Source: Bacillus sp. ISL-7 (lineage in GTDB: Bacteria; Bacillota; Bacilli; Bacillales_B; DSM-18226). Taken from it: DNA of 64,000 bases. The stretch is taken from NCBI RefSeq assembly GCF_018613065.1, contig NZ_JAGGQW010000044.1:1-64000 (forward strand), in the 5' to 3' direction. The notes beneath the pieces are model-generated. The model searched no databases and was not told the DNA's origin. It was given only the letters and a program-made list of their open reading frames with translations. Within the stretch, counting starts at the first letter, position 1. Every line of letters begins with the position of its first letter. The position numbers and the translations under genes were made by a program. Shown here one piece after another: positions 8,470-17,830 of this stretch.

Positions 8470-8498
8470 TTGACAAATTTCTCACATAGGTGTAATTT
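8470..8498 (+). promoter_or_regulatory. Probable phaP promoter
   Basis: TTGACA at 8470-8475 and TAATTT at 8493-8498 with a 17-base spacer, about 40 bases before the phaP start. The divergent phaR promoter must lie in the same 180-base gap, but I cannot fix its boxes. Confidence 0.5.
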
Positions 8499-8536
8499 AC
8501 ATATAGTGTTATTTATTATTGAGGAGGTATTTTATA

Positions 8537-9049
8537 ATGGAAGTAAACAATGAGTTCGTTTCTAATTTTGGTGAATCACTAGTAAACATTTGGACAAACA
8601 GTTTGGACAAGGTGTCCGCTTCTCAAAAAGAAGTAGAAAATCTTTTACTTCAAGCATTTACAACTCAAAAAGAATCATTGGAGAAAATTACTGGTGACCT
8701 TGGCTTAATCCAAGAACAACAGAAAAAATTAATTACAGAAGTTCGCGATTACGTAAAGCAAAATGTTGAAACAGTTTATGGTGAACAAACAAGCCAGTCT
8801 TTCGAAAAGTGGAATGCTCAACTGGATGAAATTAACAACCGCGTTCAACAGTTAACTTCTACTCCAAATAAAGAAAGCTTAAATTTATTAAATCAGTCAC
8901 AAGAGCAGTTCCAACAATCGATTAAAAATAGTATCGAACAGCAAAAAAAGATTCGTGAAGAGGCTTTAAATCAATTTAAATCTGCACAAAAAGGATTTAT
9001 GGATTTATTTGAATCTAACACAAAAATGGCATTTAATTTGTTTAAGTAG
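8537..9049 (+). CDS. phaP: Phasin PhaP (PHA granule-coating protein)
   Basis: Phasins coat PHA granules and keep them from merging. The protein has 170 residues, a usual size for the Bacillus phasin, has almost no cysteine, and is a long amphipathic and coiled-coil helix set (FGESLVNIWTNSLDKVSASQ, QKKLITEVRDYVKQ, QFQQSIKNSIEQQKKIREEA). The start is ATG at 8537 after GAGGAGGT; an upstream TTG at 8519 would place the ribosome binding site inside the gene. It is divergent from phaR, as in other Bacillus PHA clusters. A terminator follows at once, so it is probably transcribed alone at high level. Confidence 0.9.
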   Translation: MEVNNEFVSNFGESLVNIWTNSLDKVSASQKEVENLLLQAFTTQKESLEKITGDLGLIQEQQKKLITEVRDYVKQNVETVYGEQTSQSFEKWNAQLDEINNRVQQLTSTPNKESLNLLNQSQEQFQQSIKNSIEQQKKIREEALNQFKSAQKGFMDLFESNTKMAFNLFK

Positions 9050-9076
9050 AACAGCGATTTCGCTGTTCTTTTTTCT
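9050..9076 (+). terminator. Terminator of phaP
   Basis: AACAGCGA pairs with CGCTGTT across TTT and is followed by six or more T. Confidence 0.88.
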
Positions 9077-9112
9077 ATATACAATTTTCTATATACAATT
9101 TTCTATATACAA
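9071..9112. repeat. Triple 14-bp tandem repeat
   Basis: TTTTCTATATACAA occurs three times head to tail (9071, 9085, 9099). It starts inside the T-run of the phaP terminator. The following 260 bases up to the thiolase gene hold no gene. Confidence 0.9.
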
Positions 9113-9375
9113 TTTATATCCTACCACTAAAGGACAATCTGTAACGAAAAGGATCTCCTAAAAAGCTTATCTAATGTTTTTCCCCACAACCACAGTATTT
9201 TCCAAATACCAACAACTTTTAGTCTGCCTTTTGCATATTTCGTTTTGGATAAAGACAGGATATCAATTGGAAAGAAAAAATTTCAAGTTACCTATATTCT
9301 TAATTCCTTTTAAAAATGATTTAACAGTTATTTTAAATGATTAAAAATAAATGACTTTTAAAGGAGAGACTTAAC

Positions 9376-10563
9376 ATGAATCAAACAGAAGTGGTTATCG
9401 TCAGTTCGGTAAGAACAGCAATTGGAAGCTTTAGTGGAAGTTTAAAAAGTGTTCCGGCAACAACATTAGGTGGAATAGTTATCAAAGGAGCCATTGAAAA
9501 AGCTGGGATCAATGTTACTCAAGTGGATGAAGTCATTATGGGGAATGTCTTACAAGCAGGACTTGGGCAAAACCCAGCAAGACAAGCTGCCATTGCTGCT
9601 GGTTTGCCTCATGAGGTATCCGCGCTAACGATTAATAAGGTATGCGGTTCAGGACTGAAAGCGGTTCATCTAGCAACACAAGCTATTCTTTCAGGGGATG
9701 CAGAAGTGGTAGTTGCCGGAGGAATGGAAAATATGAGCCAGTCTCCTTTCTTGCTTAGAGGGGCTCGCGATGGATTCAAGTTGGGAGATCAGAAATTGGT
9801 GGACAGCATGATTCACGATGGACTATGGTGTGCCTTCAATAATTATCATATGGGTATTACAGCTGAAAACCTTTCTGCAAAATATGAAATTTCTCGTGAA
9901 GAACAAGATGAATTCTCTTCATGGAGCCAGCAAAAGGCTCAAGCTGCGATCGAATCGAATCGCTTTGCAGATGAAATTGTTCCTGTTGAAGTGCCGGGCC
10001 GTAAAGGACAAGTAACAGTATTCGCCGAAGACGAATTTCTTCGTGCTGGAACAACTGCAGAAGGGTTGGGAAAGCTTCGCCCAGCCTTTAACAAAGAAGG
10101 ATCTGTCACAGCTGGAAATGCTTCTGGAATAAACGATGGGGCAGCAGCATTTGTCATCATGAGTCGTAAAAAAGCAGATGAATTAGGAATTAAACCGTTA
10201 GTTACCGTAAAAGCGAATGCAGGTGGTGGCGTGGATCCAAGCATTATGGGAATCGGCCCGGTTACAGCTGTAAAAAAGGTTCTAAAAAAGGCTTCTTTAA
10301 CATTACAAGATATGGATTTAATTGAAGCGAACGAAGCTTTTGCCGCTCAATCAATTGCAGTGGATCGTGAACTTCACTTTGATAAAGAAAAATTAAATGT
10401 AAATGGCGGCGCAATTGCGTTAGGTCATCCAATTGGTGCCAGTGGAGCACGCATTTTAGTTACTCTCATTCACGAAATGCTAAAACGTGATAGCCGCATG
10501 GGATTAGCAACACTTTGTATTGGCGGTGGCCAAGGAGTAGCAACCATTGTGGAACGTAATTAA
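9376..10563 (+). CDS. phaA: Acetyl-CoA acetyltransferase (thiolase)
   Basis: This biosynthetic-type thiolase condenses two acetyl-CoA into acetoacetyl-CoA, the substrate of PhaB. The 395-residue length is normal. Catalytic residues are visible: Cys90 in [11 protein letters not shown], His351 in [10 protein letters not shown] and Cys381 in [23 protein letters not shown] precedes the ATG. The gene lies 326 bases after phaP on the same strand; a thiolase within the PHA locus completes the route from acetyl-CoA to polymer. The symbol phaA is given from context; sequence alone would also allow a general atoB/thl-type enzyme. Confidence 0.92.
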   Translation: MNQTEVVIVSSVRTAIGSFSGSLKSVPATTLGGIVIKGAIEKAGINVTQVDEVIMGNVLQAGLGQNPARQAAIAAGLPHEVSALTINKVCGSGLKAVHLATQAILSGDAEVVVAGGMENMSQSPFLLRGARDGFKLGDQKLVDSMIHDGLWCAFNNYHMGITAENLSAKYEISREEQDEFSSWSQQKAQAAIESNRFADEIVPVEVPGRKGQVTVFAEDEFLRAGTTAEGLGKLRPAFNKEGSVTAGNASGINDGAAAFVIMSRKKADELGIKPLVTVKANAGGGVDPSIMGIGPVTAVKKVLKKASLTLQDMDLIEANEAFAAQSIAVDRELHFDKEKLNVNGGAIALGHPIGASGARILVTLIHEMLKRDSRMGLATLCIGGGQGVATIVERN

Positions 10564-10950
10564 AATATAATTCAACAATTTGATTTTTTTCAATGCTGGC
10601 CTCCTAATATCCCTATTTCTTTTTTTATATGCCTTAAAGAGTAAACGCTAATATTGTTTAAGTGGCATGACCTTCACACCAGACGCACTGATTTTTAATT
10701 TTCTTGCAGTAACCGATGAGTAGTTTATCTAAGAATATTATAAATAAAAATTCAGATATCAATGACATTACTGTAACGAAGGATGGTCAAATGACTTCCA
10801 TCTCGGTGTAGTATGGAACTATCCTTTGAAATATGAGAATATTAAACTTTATTTGTTTTGAAATTGTAAATAATTAAAGTTAATAAAACTCATTTGAAGT
10901 TGATGTGGCGGGGATTAATTTATTCTAGCATTCAGGAATAAAATCATAGA
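10564..10950. other. Gene-free DNA after the thiolase gene
   Basis: AT-rich, with no supported gene. A 31-codon frame starting at 10716 ends at 10811 but lacks a ribosome binding site. The DNA leads into the tRNA-like fragment. Confidence 0.4.
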
Positions 10951-10959
10951 AGACAAGTT

Positions 10960-11027
10960 CAGTCTTCAAAACTGTTTGAGACCTGCGTGCCAGGTCTGGT
11001 GGGTTCGATTCCCACGCAGTCCCGCCA
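10960..11027 (+). pseudogene. 3' part of a tRNA-Sec-like gene (anticodon TCA)
   Basis: Visible from the anticodon arm onward: CAGT-CTTCAAA-ACTG with TCA at 10966-10968, a long variable arm AGACCTG-CGTGC-CAGGTCT, a T arm GTGGG-TTCGATT-CCCAC, then an 8-base acceptor strand GCAGTCCC, discriminator G and an encoded CCA. The 8-nt acceptor plus long variable arm and UCA anticodon match bacterial selenocysteine tRNA. No matching 5' acceptor strand (GGGACTGC) or D arm lies at the right distance upstream, so only the 3' part is present. Such 3' fragments are typical of attachment sites of elements that integrate into tRNA genes. Confidence 0.6.
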
Positions 11028-11157
11028 ACCTTGATATATAAGGGTTTTTGAGGGTTATATGAGAAGTTAAATAGAGTAGAAAGTTGCTGGCCAACAACTG
11101 AAAACATTACCTTAGGTCACATTTTGGTAACATTGCTTTTTAAATAATTTACATAGG

Positions 11158-11285
11158 TTATTTATTGAGCTGCTCAAACTGCTGGGCAGCTTCTTTTTGC
11201 ATATTTGGTAACACATGAGTATACGTGTCCATCGTGATTCCGATTGTCGAATGACCTAATCGTTCAGAAACGACTTTAGGGATTC
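11158..11285 (-). pseudogene. C-terminal remnant of a tyrosine integrase
   Basis: The minus strand encodes GIPKVVSERLGHSTIGITM, then DTYTHVLPNMQKEAAQQF, and a stop. This is the conserved end of phage/ICE tyrosine integrases: the GHS histidine and the nucleophile tyrosine in DTYTHV. The rest of the gene is missing; the frame is cut where aminotransferase sequence begins on the other strand. It lies 130 bases from the tRNA fragment, the normal place of an integrase beside its attachment site. Confidence 0.8.
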
Positions 11286-11784
11286 CAACAGCTGTCTACG
11301 GTTTCAGTGAAGAACTAGCTCAGCGAATCCGTAAGTACGATAGACATTGAAGGAGCCGATGTCGGCGGAAATTGGAGGTACTCTAGCAGGGAATGCCCTA
11401 TCAATGGCTACCATGCGTGCCACCTTGGAAAATGTGCTTACTGCGGAAGCATATGATCGAAACATTGCTCTAACCAAACGTTTTTGTGATGGTGTGGAGT
11501 CAGTGATTAAAGAACATAACCTCCCGTGTATTGTTAAACATCTTGGTTGCCGTACAGAGTATTGGTTCCGTGACACTCCACCAAAAAACGGTGGGGAAGC
11601 CGCTGCAACATCTGATTATGAACTGGATCGCTACATGCACCTGTATGCTCTAAATCGAGGAATTTTAATGACTCCTTTCCACAACATGGCACTGATTTCT
11701 TCCCAGACAACTGTTGAGGATATCAATCATCATACAAAGGTATTCCGTGAAAGTGTAGAATCACTTCATGGAGCAGGAGTATAA
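11276..11784 (+). pseudogene. Broken class III aminotransferase (C-terminal half)
   Basis: The DNA encodes GIPTAVYGFSEELAQRIRKYD, then DIEGADVGG in a second frame, then GGTLAGNALSMATMRATLENV onward in a third. This reads as the C-terminal half of a PLP-dependent class III aminotransferase (glutamate-1-semialdehyde aminotransferase-like group) carrying two single-base insertions, near 11340 and 11371. The 5' half with the PLP lysine is absent, cut at the integrase remnant. The last 145 codons are open to a normal stop at 11784. It is not functional as it stands. Confidence 0.75.
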
Positions 11785-11901
11785 ATTATCTATGAAAAAA
11801 TGGCAGCCCGCCTACTTCATGTCTGAACTATTTAGCATGATTCGTAAAATAAACATTGAGGTGGAAAGATAAAAATGGGAAGACATTAGATGAGTTGAAA
11901 A

Positions 11902-11935
11902 GAAAGCAGTTATAAAAAGCTGCTTTCTTTTTCCA
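11902..11935 (+). terminator. Terminator after the aminotransferase remnant
   Basis: GAAAGCAG (11902-11909) pairs with CTGCTTTC (11920-11927) and is followed by a T-rich run. It lies between convergent genes, so it may also serve the Lrp gene. Confidence 0.7.
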
Positions 11936-11959
11936 TTTTTCATACCCATTGCACCAGGT

Positions 11960-12418
11960 TTACTTTTTTACTTCCTTAACGTCATGTGGAGTGATGCAGC
12001 GAAATGAGACGGGTGATGATAAAACGATTGATGTATTTACATTTCCGTAAGGAGTTAGCCGGTCAATAAGCCTGCTCAGATGATCCATCCCTGTAACGGC
12101 AGCCTTAAGTAAATAGCTAACTGAGCCGGTTAACCGATGACATTCAACGATGTCAGGGTCAACGATAATCCGCTTCTCAAATTCTGTATAAGATAATACC
12201 TTGAGTTCACTTACCTGAATATAAACGATTACATCCCGTCCAATGGCTTCGAGGGATACCCGGGCACTGAATCCTTCAATAATTTCCCTATCTTGAAGCC
12301 TTTTTAAACGCTCAGTAATGCTTGGACGACTAAGGGATAATTTCTTCGATAATTCACTTAAAGTCATCCGTCCGTCCATTTGAAGAAGTTCAAGCAGACG
12401 AATATCTAATTGGTCCAT
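11960..12418 (-). CDS. Lrp/AsnC-family transcriptional regulator
   Basis: The 152 residues have the standard build: an N-terminal winged helix-turn-helix (LDIRLLELLQMDGRMTLSEL...SRPSITERLKRL, residues 3-45) and a C-terminal RAM/AsnC ligand-binding domain (DVIVYIQV, IVECHRLTGSVSYLLKAAV). Family members bind amino acids and control their metabolism as multimers. It lies divergently from the phenylalanine dehydrogenase operon across a 477-base gap, so it is the likely amino-acid-responsive regulator of that operon (inference). AAAGGAGAATAATTCT precedes the ATG. Confidence 0.88.
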   Translation of the reverse strand: MDQLDIRLLELLQMDGRMTLSELSKKLSLSRPSITERLKRLQDREIIEGFSARVSLEAIGRDVIVYIQVSELKVLSYTEFEKRIIVDPDIVECHRLTGSVSYLLKAAVTGMDHLSRLIDRLTPYGNVNTSIVLSSPVSFRCITPHDVKEVKK

Positions 12419-12895
12419 AGAATTATTCTCCTTTTAAAAATGAAGTTAAATATTGAAAAACTTATGCAAAATATAATGCTTATCACCAAAATTTATGCAT
12501 TTTGATATGTTTTTCAATTATATTATAGCTTAATATTAAATAGAAGCATAATCTTTCTAATTTTTAAACAAATAAAAAGATTATGTATTATCTCAAATCA
12601 GGGTAATTTCAATGAACTCGATCATTGTTTATGGAAGGTGCTGATTAATTTGTCCGCATCAACAGCAGAAGGGTTTGTTGTAACGATATCTACTGCCAAG
12701 CTTCTATTTAATAAAATGTAATCGCTACCAAAGCGGAAAAGCTAGGTACCTAGAGATGGTCATTCGAGAAGAAAGAGTCAAGCAAGTCGTCGAAAATGAA
12801 ACTTCTTCATCATTAACACAGGAAAAGAAGTTGTTTTTTCTCTTTTTTTAAAATGTTTTTCTACTATAATCACAGTGCTAATGGAGGTAATTTAA
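12419..12895. other. Divergent regulatory gap with a decayed coding remnant
   Basis: It holds the promoters of the Lrp gene (leftward) and the dehydrogenase operon (rightward; a TATAAT box lies at 12865-12870, with no good -35 box). Minus-strand DNA around 12625-12705 can be read as DIVTTNPSAVDADKLISTF and a stop, which looks like the tail of a lost gene that I cannot identify. Confidence 0.4.
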
Positions 12896-14035
12896 ATGAA
12901 CGTGTTAGAACACTCTGTACAAAAAACTGAATCAGTTATTGAAAAAATGCATGAGCATGAGCAAATTGTTTTTTGCAATGACCCGACAACAGGGTTGAAA
13001 GCGATTATCGCCATCCATAATACAACACTCGGACCTGCATTGGGGGGCTGCCGTATGCGCCCGTATCGTACAATGGATGAGGCCTTGGAAGATGTACTCC
13101 GTTTATCTAAAGGGATGACATATAAATGCGCTGCTGCCGATGTCGATTTCGGTGGAGGAAAAGCGGTAATCTTCGGTGATCCTGCAACGGATAAAACACC
13201 AGCTATGTTTAGAGCTTTCGGTCAGTTTGTTGATTCTTTAAACGGACGTTTTTACACAGGAACAGATATGGGTACTTCAATGGATGACTTTATCCATGCC
13301 TCAAAAGAGACAAATTGCATCGTAGGAATTCCTGAAGCATACGGAGGCGGCGGTGATTCATCCATTCCGACTGCGCTTGGAGTCATTTATGGTATAAAAG
13401 CAACGAATAAAGTCGTTTTTGGCACAGATGATCTTTCCGGAAAGACCTTCACTATCCAAGGTCTTGGAAAAGTAGGGTTCAAAGTAGCCGAACAATTGCT
13501 TGAATCCGGAGCTGATTTATACGTAAGTGATATTAATGAAGAAGCCATAAAAGCCATTCAAGAACGTGCAAAACAATTAGGAAGCATTGCTCGTGTAGTA
13601 AGCGGAAATGATGTGTATTCTGCAGAAGCAGATGTATTTGTTCCTTGTGCTTTTGGTGGAATTATTAACGATGAAACAATCGAACTGTTAAAAGTAAAAG
13701 CAGTGGCTGGTTCGGCAAATAATCAGCTTCTTACTGAGAAACACGGAGAAGTACTAAAACAAAAAGGAATTTTATATGCTCCAGATTACATTGTAAATGC
13801 TGGCGGTCTAATTCAAGTAGCAGATGAACTATACGGCTACAATAAAGAGCGTGTATTATCGAAAACAAGATCCATTTACACATCGTTATTGGAAGTGTAC
13901 AGACAGGCAGGGTTGGATGATATCACGACCATTAAAGCGGCAAACCGACTATGTGAAAAACGAATAGAAGACCGAAAAAAGCATAATAGCTTTTTCACTC
14001 ATACCAAACGTTCTAAATGGGATATTCGTAAATAA
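12896..14035 (+). CDS. Phenylalanine dehydrogenase (Leu/Phe/Val dehydrogenase family)
   Basis: It catalyses NAD-dependent oxidative deamination of an amino acid to its 2-oxo acid. The 379-residue protein has the catalytic lysines Lys77 (GMTYKCAA) and Lys89 (FGGGKAVI), a Rossmann motif GLGKVG (189-194), and [12 protein letters not shown] at the cofactor/substrate site. [11 protein letters not shown] (150-160) and the length beyond 370 fit the Bacillus/Lysinibacillus phenylalanine dehydrogenases I recall, rather than leucine dehydrogenases (which have GNPSPVTA). It heads an operon with 2-oxoacid dehydrogenase genes, so the likely product, phenylpyruvate, would be passed to the complex. GGAGGTAATTTAA precedes the ATG. 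Confidence 0.85.
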   Translation: MNVLEHSVQKTESVIEKMHEHEQIVFCNDPTTGLKAIIAIHNTTLGPALGGCRMRPYRTMDEALEDVLRLSKGMTYKCAAADVDFGGGKAVIFGDPATDKTPAMFRAFGQFVDSLNGRFYTGTDMGTSMDDFIHASKETNCIVGIPEAYGGGGDSSIPTALGVIYGIKATNKVVFGTDDLSGKTFTIQGLGKVGFKVAEQLLESGADLYVSDINEEAIKAIQERAKQLGSIARVVSGNDVYSAEADVFVPCAFGGIINDETIELLKVKAVAGSANNQLLTEKHGEVLKQKGILYAPDYIVNAGGLIQVADELYGYNKERVLSKTRSIYTSLLEVYRQAGLDDITTIKAANRLCEKRIEDRKKHNSFFTHTKRSKWDIRK

Positions 14036-14060
14036 TAATTTCTGTTTATGAGGTGATGAC

Positions 14061-15128
14061 ATGTTAACGGAATTTCCAATATTTCAAATTGTCGATGAAA
14101 TCGGCCAATTAATAAATGAGGATTACAAAGATAAAATAACCGAAGATCTTGTTAAAAAATTCTACTATAATATGGTTCGCATTCGTACCTTTGATCGAAA
14201 AGCCATTAGTTTGCAACGTCAAGGAAGACTTGGTACGTATGCTCCGTTTGAGGGTCAGGAAGCTTCTCAAGTTGGAAGTGCACTGGCGCTTGAAAAAGAT
14301 GACTGGGTATTCCCTACCTATCGTGACCATGGTGCCACGTTAACGTTTGGAGCCGGCATGGCCCGTACATATTTATATTGGAATGGGCGTGTGGAGGGAT
14401 GCGTGTCTGAAGAAGGGAAAAAGATTTTCCCACCAGCCGTTCCCATTGCAACACAAATCCCGCATGCAGCAGGGGCTGCTATGGCGGAAAAAAGAAAAGG
14501 TACGAAAAATGCAGCGATTGCCTATTTTGGAGACGGTGCCACTTCAGAGGGCGATTTCCATGAAGGATTGAATTTTGCCAGTGTGTTTAAAGCTCCAGTT
14601 ATCTTCTTTAATCAAAATAACGGCTTTGCGATTTCAGTGCCGATTAAAAAACAAATGAATTCCAAAACGATTGCCCAAAAAGCACTCGCTTATGATATGC
14701 CGGGTGTCCGTGTCGATGGAAACGATATTTTTGCTGTGTATTTCCAAACGATGGAAGGGCTAGACCGTGCCCGTCAAGGACTAGGCCCAACTTTAATTGA
14801 AGCAATGACATGGAGATATGGTGCTCATACAACGGCAGATGACCCGACTAAATATCGCGATCAGTCCCAAAGTGACACAATTCGAGAAAATCGAGATCCT
14901 CTTCTTCGTGTAGAACGCTTTATGAAAGCAAACAACTTCTGGGATGCAGAATGGGTGATGAAGGTCAAAGAAGAAACCGCAACCGAAGTAGAACAAGCAG
15001 TAAAAGATATGGAAAGCTATCCAAAACCAAATATTAATGATTTATTCGATAATGTATTTGAAAAGCCGACTTGGACGATTGCGAAACAAAAAGAAGAATA
15101 TTTTCAATTGATCGGGAGGGAAGCCTGA
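14061..15128 (+). CDS. 2-oxoacid dehydrogenase E1 component, alpha subunit
   Basis: E1alpha/E1beta decarboxylate a 2-oxo acid with thiamine diphosphate and pass the acyl group to the lipoyl arm of E2. This 355-residue subunit has the ThDP motif GDGATSEGDFHEGLNF ending in QNN (157-187), YRDHG (87-91) and the phosphorylation-loop-like RYGAHTTADDPTKYR. It resembles PdhA most, but its operon neighbours (phenylalanine dehydrogenase upstream, amino acid permease downstream) point to aryl or branched 2-oxo acids as substrate (inference). It starts 25 bases after the dehydrogenase, with GAGGTGATGAC before the ATG, and overlaps E1beta by one base. Confidence 0.92.
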   Translation: MLTEFPIFQIVDEIGQLINEDYKDKITEDLVKKFYYNMVRIRTFDRKAISLQRQGRLGTYAPFEGQEASQVGSALALEKDDWVFPTYRDHGATLTFGAGMARTYLYWNGRVEGCVSEEGKKIFPPAVPIATQIPHAAGAAMAEKRKGTKNAAIAYFGDGATSEGDFHEGLNFASVFKAPVIFFNQNNGFAISVPIKKQMNSKTIAQKALAYDMPGVRVDGNDIFAVYFQTMEGLDRARQGLGPTLIEAMTWRYGAHTTADDPTKYRDQSQSDTIRENRDPLLRVERFMKANNFWDAEWVMKVKEETATEVEQAVKDMESYPKPNINDLFDNVFEKPTWTIAKQKEEYFQLIGREA

Positions 15129-16150
15129 TGATTTTAAGTGTAGACAGACCGGCAGATGACCAAACTACAAAAACTAACGAGCTAACACTCGTTCAAGCCG
15201 TAACAGATGGGTTGCGCACGATTTTAAAAGAGGATGAGCGAGTCCTTCTGCTTGGTGAAGATATCGGTAAAAACGGTGGCGTATTCCGTGCTACCGAGGG
15301 TTTGCAAGAAGAATTTGGGGAAGATCGCGTTATTGATACGCCACTGAGCGAAGCAGGGATTATCGGAACCTCTATCGGAATGGCTGTCAATGGATTTAAA
15401 CCCGTAGCGGAGATGCAGTTTCTTGGTTTTATTTATCCGGCGTATGAGCAGATCATGACACATGTATCACGCATTCGTATGCGTACGATGGGAAGCTATA
15501 CAGTTCCAATGGTCATCCGTGCTCCATACGGTGCAGGCATCCGTGCTCCGGAAGTTCATTCAGACAGTGTGGAAGCATTGTTTACTCATATGCCCGGAAT
15601 AAAAGTTGTTTGCCCTTCATCTGCATACGATGCAAAGGGTCTGATCATCGCAGCTATCGAAGATCCGGATCCCGTCATATTTTTAGAGTCTATGAGAATC
15701 TACCGTGCTAACCGTGAAGAGGTTCCGGAAGGAAAATATATAGTTGAAATCGGAAAAGGGAAAAGGCTCAAAGAAGGAGATGACGTTTCTGTTTTTGCAT
15801 GGGGTGCGATGGTACCGGTAGCCATGAAAGCAGCGGAACAGGCCGAAAAGTACGGCATTACCTGTGATGTAATTGATTTGCGGACCCTTTATCCTCTTGA
15901 TAAGGACATTATTGCAGAATCTGTTCAAAAAACAGGACGTGCGGTTATTGTTCATGAAGCCCATGCAACAGGCGGAGTGGGTAATGATATTGTTTCCATT
16001 ATAAATGATACATCATTTTTGTATATAAAATCTCCGATTGAGCGCGTGACAGGTTTTGATGTACCGGTACCATTATTTGCGCTGGAAGAACATTATTTAC
16101 CTACACCAAAGCGGGTATTCAACGCAATCGAAAAAGTTGTGCATTTTTAG
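15128..16150 (+). CDS. 2-oxoacid dehydrogenase E1 component, beta subunit
   Basis: The partner of E1alpha. The 340 residues show the transketolase-like Pyr domain (LLGEDIGKNGGVFRATEGLQ, DTPLSEAGIIGTSIGMA, AEMQFLGFIYPA) and the C-terminal domain (VIDLRTLYPLD, HEAHATGGVGNDI). The start is the ATG in TGATG at 15128, overlapping the E1alpha stop by one base, with GGGAGG upstream; a longer frame from 15071 lies inside E1alpha. Overlap suggests translational coupling and equal amounts of both subunits. Confidence 0.93.
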   Translation: MILSVDRPADDQTTKTNELTLVQAVTDGLRTILKEDERVLLLGEDIGKNGGVFRATEGLQEEFGEDRVIDTPLSEAGIIGTSIGMAVNGFKPVAEMQFLGFIYPAYEQIMTHVSRIRMRTMGSYTVPMVIRAPYGAGIRAPEVHSDSVEALFTHMPGIKVVCPSSAYDAKGLIIAAIEDPDPVIFLESMRIYRANREEVPEGKYIVEIGKGKRLKEGDDVSVFAWGAMVPVAMKAAEQAEKYGITCDVIDLRTLYPLDKDIIAESVQKTGRAVIVHEAHATGGVGNDIVSIINDTSFLYIKSPIERVTGFDVPVPLFALEEHYLPTPKRVFNAIEKVVHF

Positions 16151-16162
16151 GAGGGGAAAACA

Positions 16163-17449
16163 TTGGTTGAAGTAAAACTACATGATATTGGTGAAGGGAT
16201 GACAGAGGGAGAAATTATTCACTATTTCGTAAAAGTGGGGGATATGGTCAAGGTGGACCAGCCTCTTGTAGAGGTACAAACGGATAAAATGGTGGCTGAG
16301 CTTCCTTCCCCAGCTTCAGGGAAAATAAAGGAAATTGTTGTGGACCATGGTAATACGGTCTCCGTTGGTACTACTCTTCTGGTACTGGAAACAGAAGGAG
16401 CAAAAGCGGTAGAAACAGAAAAGAAACAAGCAGAAGCAGCTTCTAAAAAGGCAGAGGCGTTACAATCACAACTGCAGCAAACAGATGTGATCGAGCAAAA
16501 AGGAGAAAAAAAATTCATCATTGCGGCGCCTTACACAAGAAAAATTGCACGGGAGTTTCGTGTAGATATTAACGAAATTACAGGTACTGGAACATTTGGG
16601 CGCATCACTGTGGAAGATATATACAACTTTGTTAAAAAACGTGATAAAATCCAATCTCCTAAGGAAATGAAAGCGCCTTCCGCCGAAGTGACTGAAGCAA
16701 AAACAGAACCTAAACAAGAGATTCAAAAGCAGGAAGTTCTGAACATAAATGAATCTAATGCAGAAGTAATTCCGTTTAGAGGCCGTCGGAAGCAAATTGC
16801 AAAGAAAATGACCCTATCACTTTATACGATTCCTCATGTGACACATTTTGAAGAAGCAGATCTAACTGAGCTGCTCACCTATCGAAACGATTTAAAAGAA
16901 ATGAATATCAATGTTTCGGCTGTTGCTTTCTTTATCAAAGCGATCGCAGTGGCATTAAAACAATTCCCTGTATTCAATGCCAAGCTTGATGAAGAAAACG
17001 AAGTAATCCGTTTAGAAAAGGAATATAACATTGGAATTGCCACGGATACAGAAAATGGTTTAATTGTACCTATCATTCATCATGCTGACCAATTATCTGT
17101 TCGTCAAATTCATGACAAATTGAGAGAGTTAACGAAAAAAGCGCAAGAGGATAAGCTGACGTCGGCTGAATTAAAAGGAGGAACATTTACCATCAGTAAT
17201 GTCGGTCCATTAGGAAGTATCGGCGCTACTCCGATTATTAATCATCCGGAAACAGGGTTAATTGCCTTCCATAAGACGAAAAAAATGCCTGTTGTTATGG
17301 AAAACGATGAGATTGCGATTCGCTCGATCATGACCATGTCGATGGCGTTTGACCACCGCGTTGCAGACGGTGCTACAGCAGTAGCCTTTACGAACCGCTT
17401 TAAACAATTAATTGAAAACCCTAAGTTGTGGCCAATAGAACTTGCATAG
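16163..17449 (+). CDS. Dihydrolipoyl acyltransferase (E2) of a 2-oxoacid dehydrogenase complex
   Basis: E2 forms the core of the complex and moves the acyl group from E1 to CoA. The 428 residues hold one lipoyl domain (1-77, lipoylated Lys42 in TDKM), an Ala/Glu/Lys linker, a peripheral-subunit-binding domain (about 118-156, APYTRKIAREF...GTFGRITVEDI), a second linker, and the catalytic domain with DHRVADG (His398, Asp402). The start is TTG at 16163 after GGAGGGG. No dihydrolipoamide dehydrogenase (E3) gene follows, so the complex must borrow E3 from another locus. The 381 bases downstream are gene-free. Confidence 0.93.
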   Translation: MVEVKLHDIGEGMTEGEIIHYFVKVGDMVKVDQPLVEVQTDKMVAELPSPASGKIKEIVVDHGNTVSVGTTLLVLETEGAKAVETEKKQAEAASKKAEALQSQLQQTDVIEQKGEKKFIIAAPYTRKIAREFRVDINEITGTGTFGRITVEDIYNFVKKRDKIQSPKEMKAPSAEVTEAKTEPKQEIQKQEVLNINESNAEVIPFRGRRKQIAKKMTLSLYTIPHVTHFEEADLTELLTYRNDLKEMNINVSAVAFFIKAIAVALKQFPVFNAKLDEENEVIRLEKEYNIGIATDTENGLIVPIIHHADQLSVRQIHDKLRELTKKAQEDKLTSAELKGGTFTISNVGPLGSIGATPIINHPETGLIAFHKTKKMPVVMENDEIAIRSIMTMSMAFDHRVADGATAVAFTNRFKQLIENPKLWPIELA

Positions 17450-17830
17450 TAACCAATAAATCCACTAAACTCCAAGAATATAACTAGTAAGTCCCGTCAA
17501 GCTCAGGGACAATAGGACACCAAATTAGGAAGACTACTCCACATCATTTTGGTAAAGTATTTTCATTGCCAATAGATTGGTTGAAGTCTTCCTATCTCAA
17601 AAAGCAGATAAGATGTGGAAACAGATCTACGAAAATAAATCGGACCTCACCAGAGGCTTGGGTGGTAGAAAGAAATTTCCAAAAAAGAACAACAGCAAAA
17701 TTTGTAAGCGTTTGCTTTAAAGGATTTTTCCGGTTGGACAAGTTCGTTACCATCCAGGAAACCCGTTGATAGTTCATTTTGATCTTGTCGTTCTGGTATA
17801 TTAATTAAAAGAGTTTAGGAGGACTAATTA
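17450..17830. other. Gene-free DNA between E2 and the permease
   Basis: No supported gene. An open frame around 17566-17769 and its antisense shadow have no ribosome binding site; the DNA may be decayed coding sequence. The last 30 bases hold the permease ribosome binding site. Confidence 0.35.

Noticed and set aside
10916..11024. GGCGGGG near 10912 pairing with CCCGCC as the acceptor stem of a full tRNA
   Set aside because: The anticodon would lie more than 50 bases from the 5' end, there would be extra unpaired bases between the T arm and acceptor, and the encoded G-CCA end argues for GCAGTCCC as the acceptor strand.
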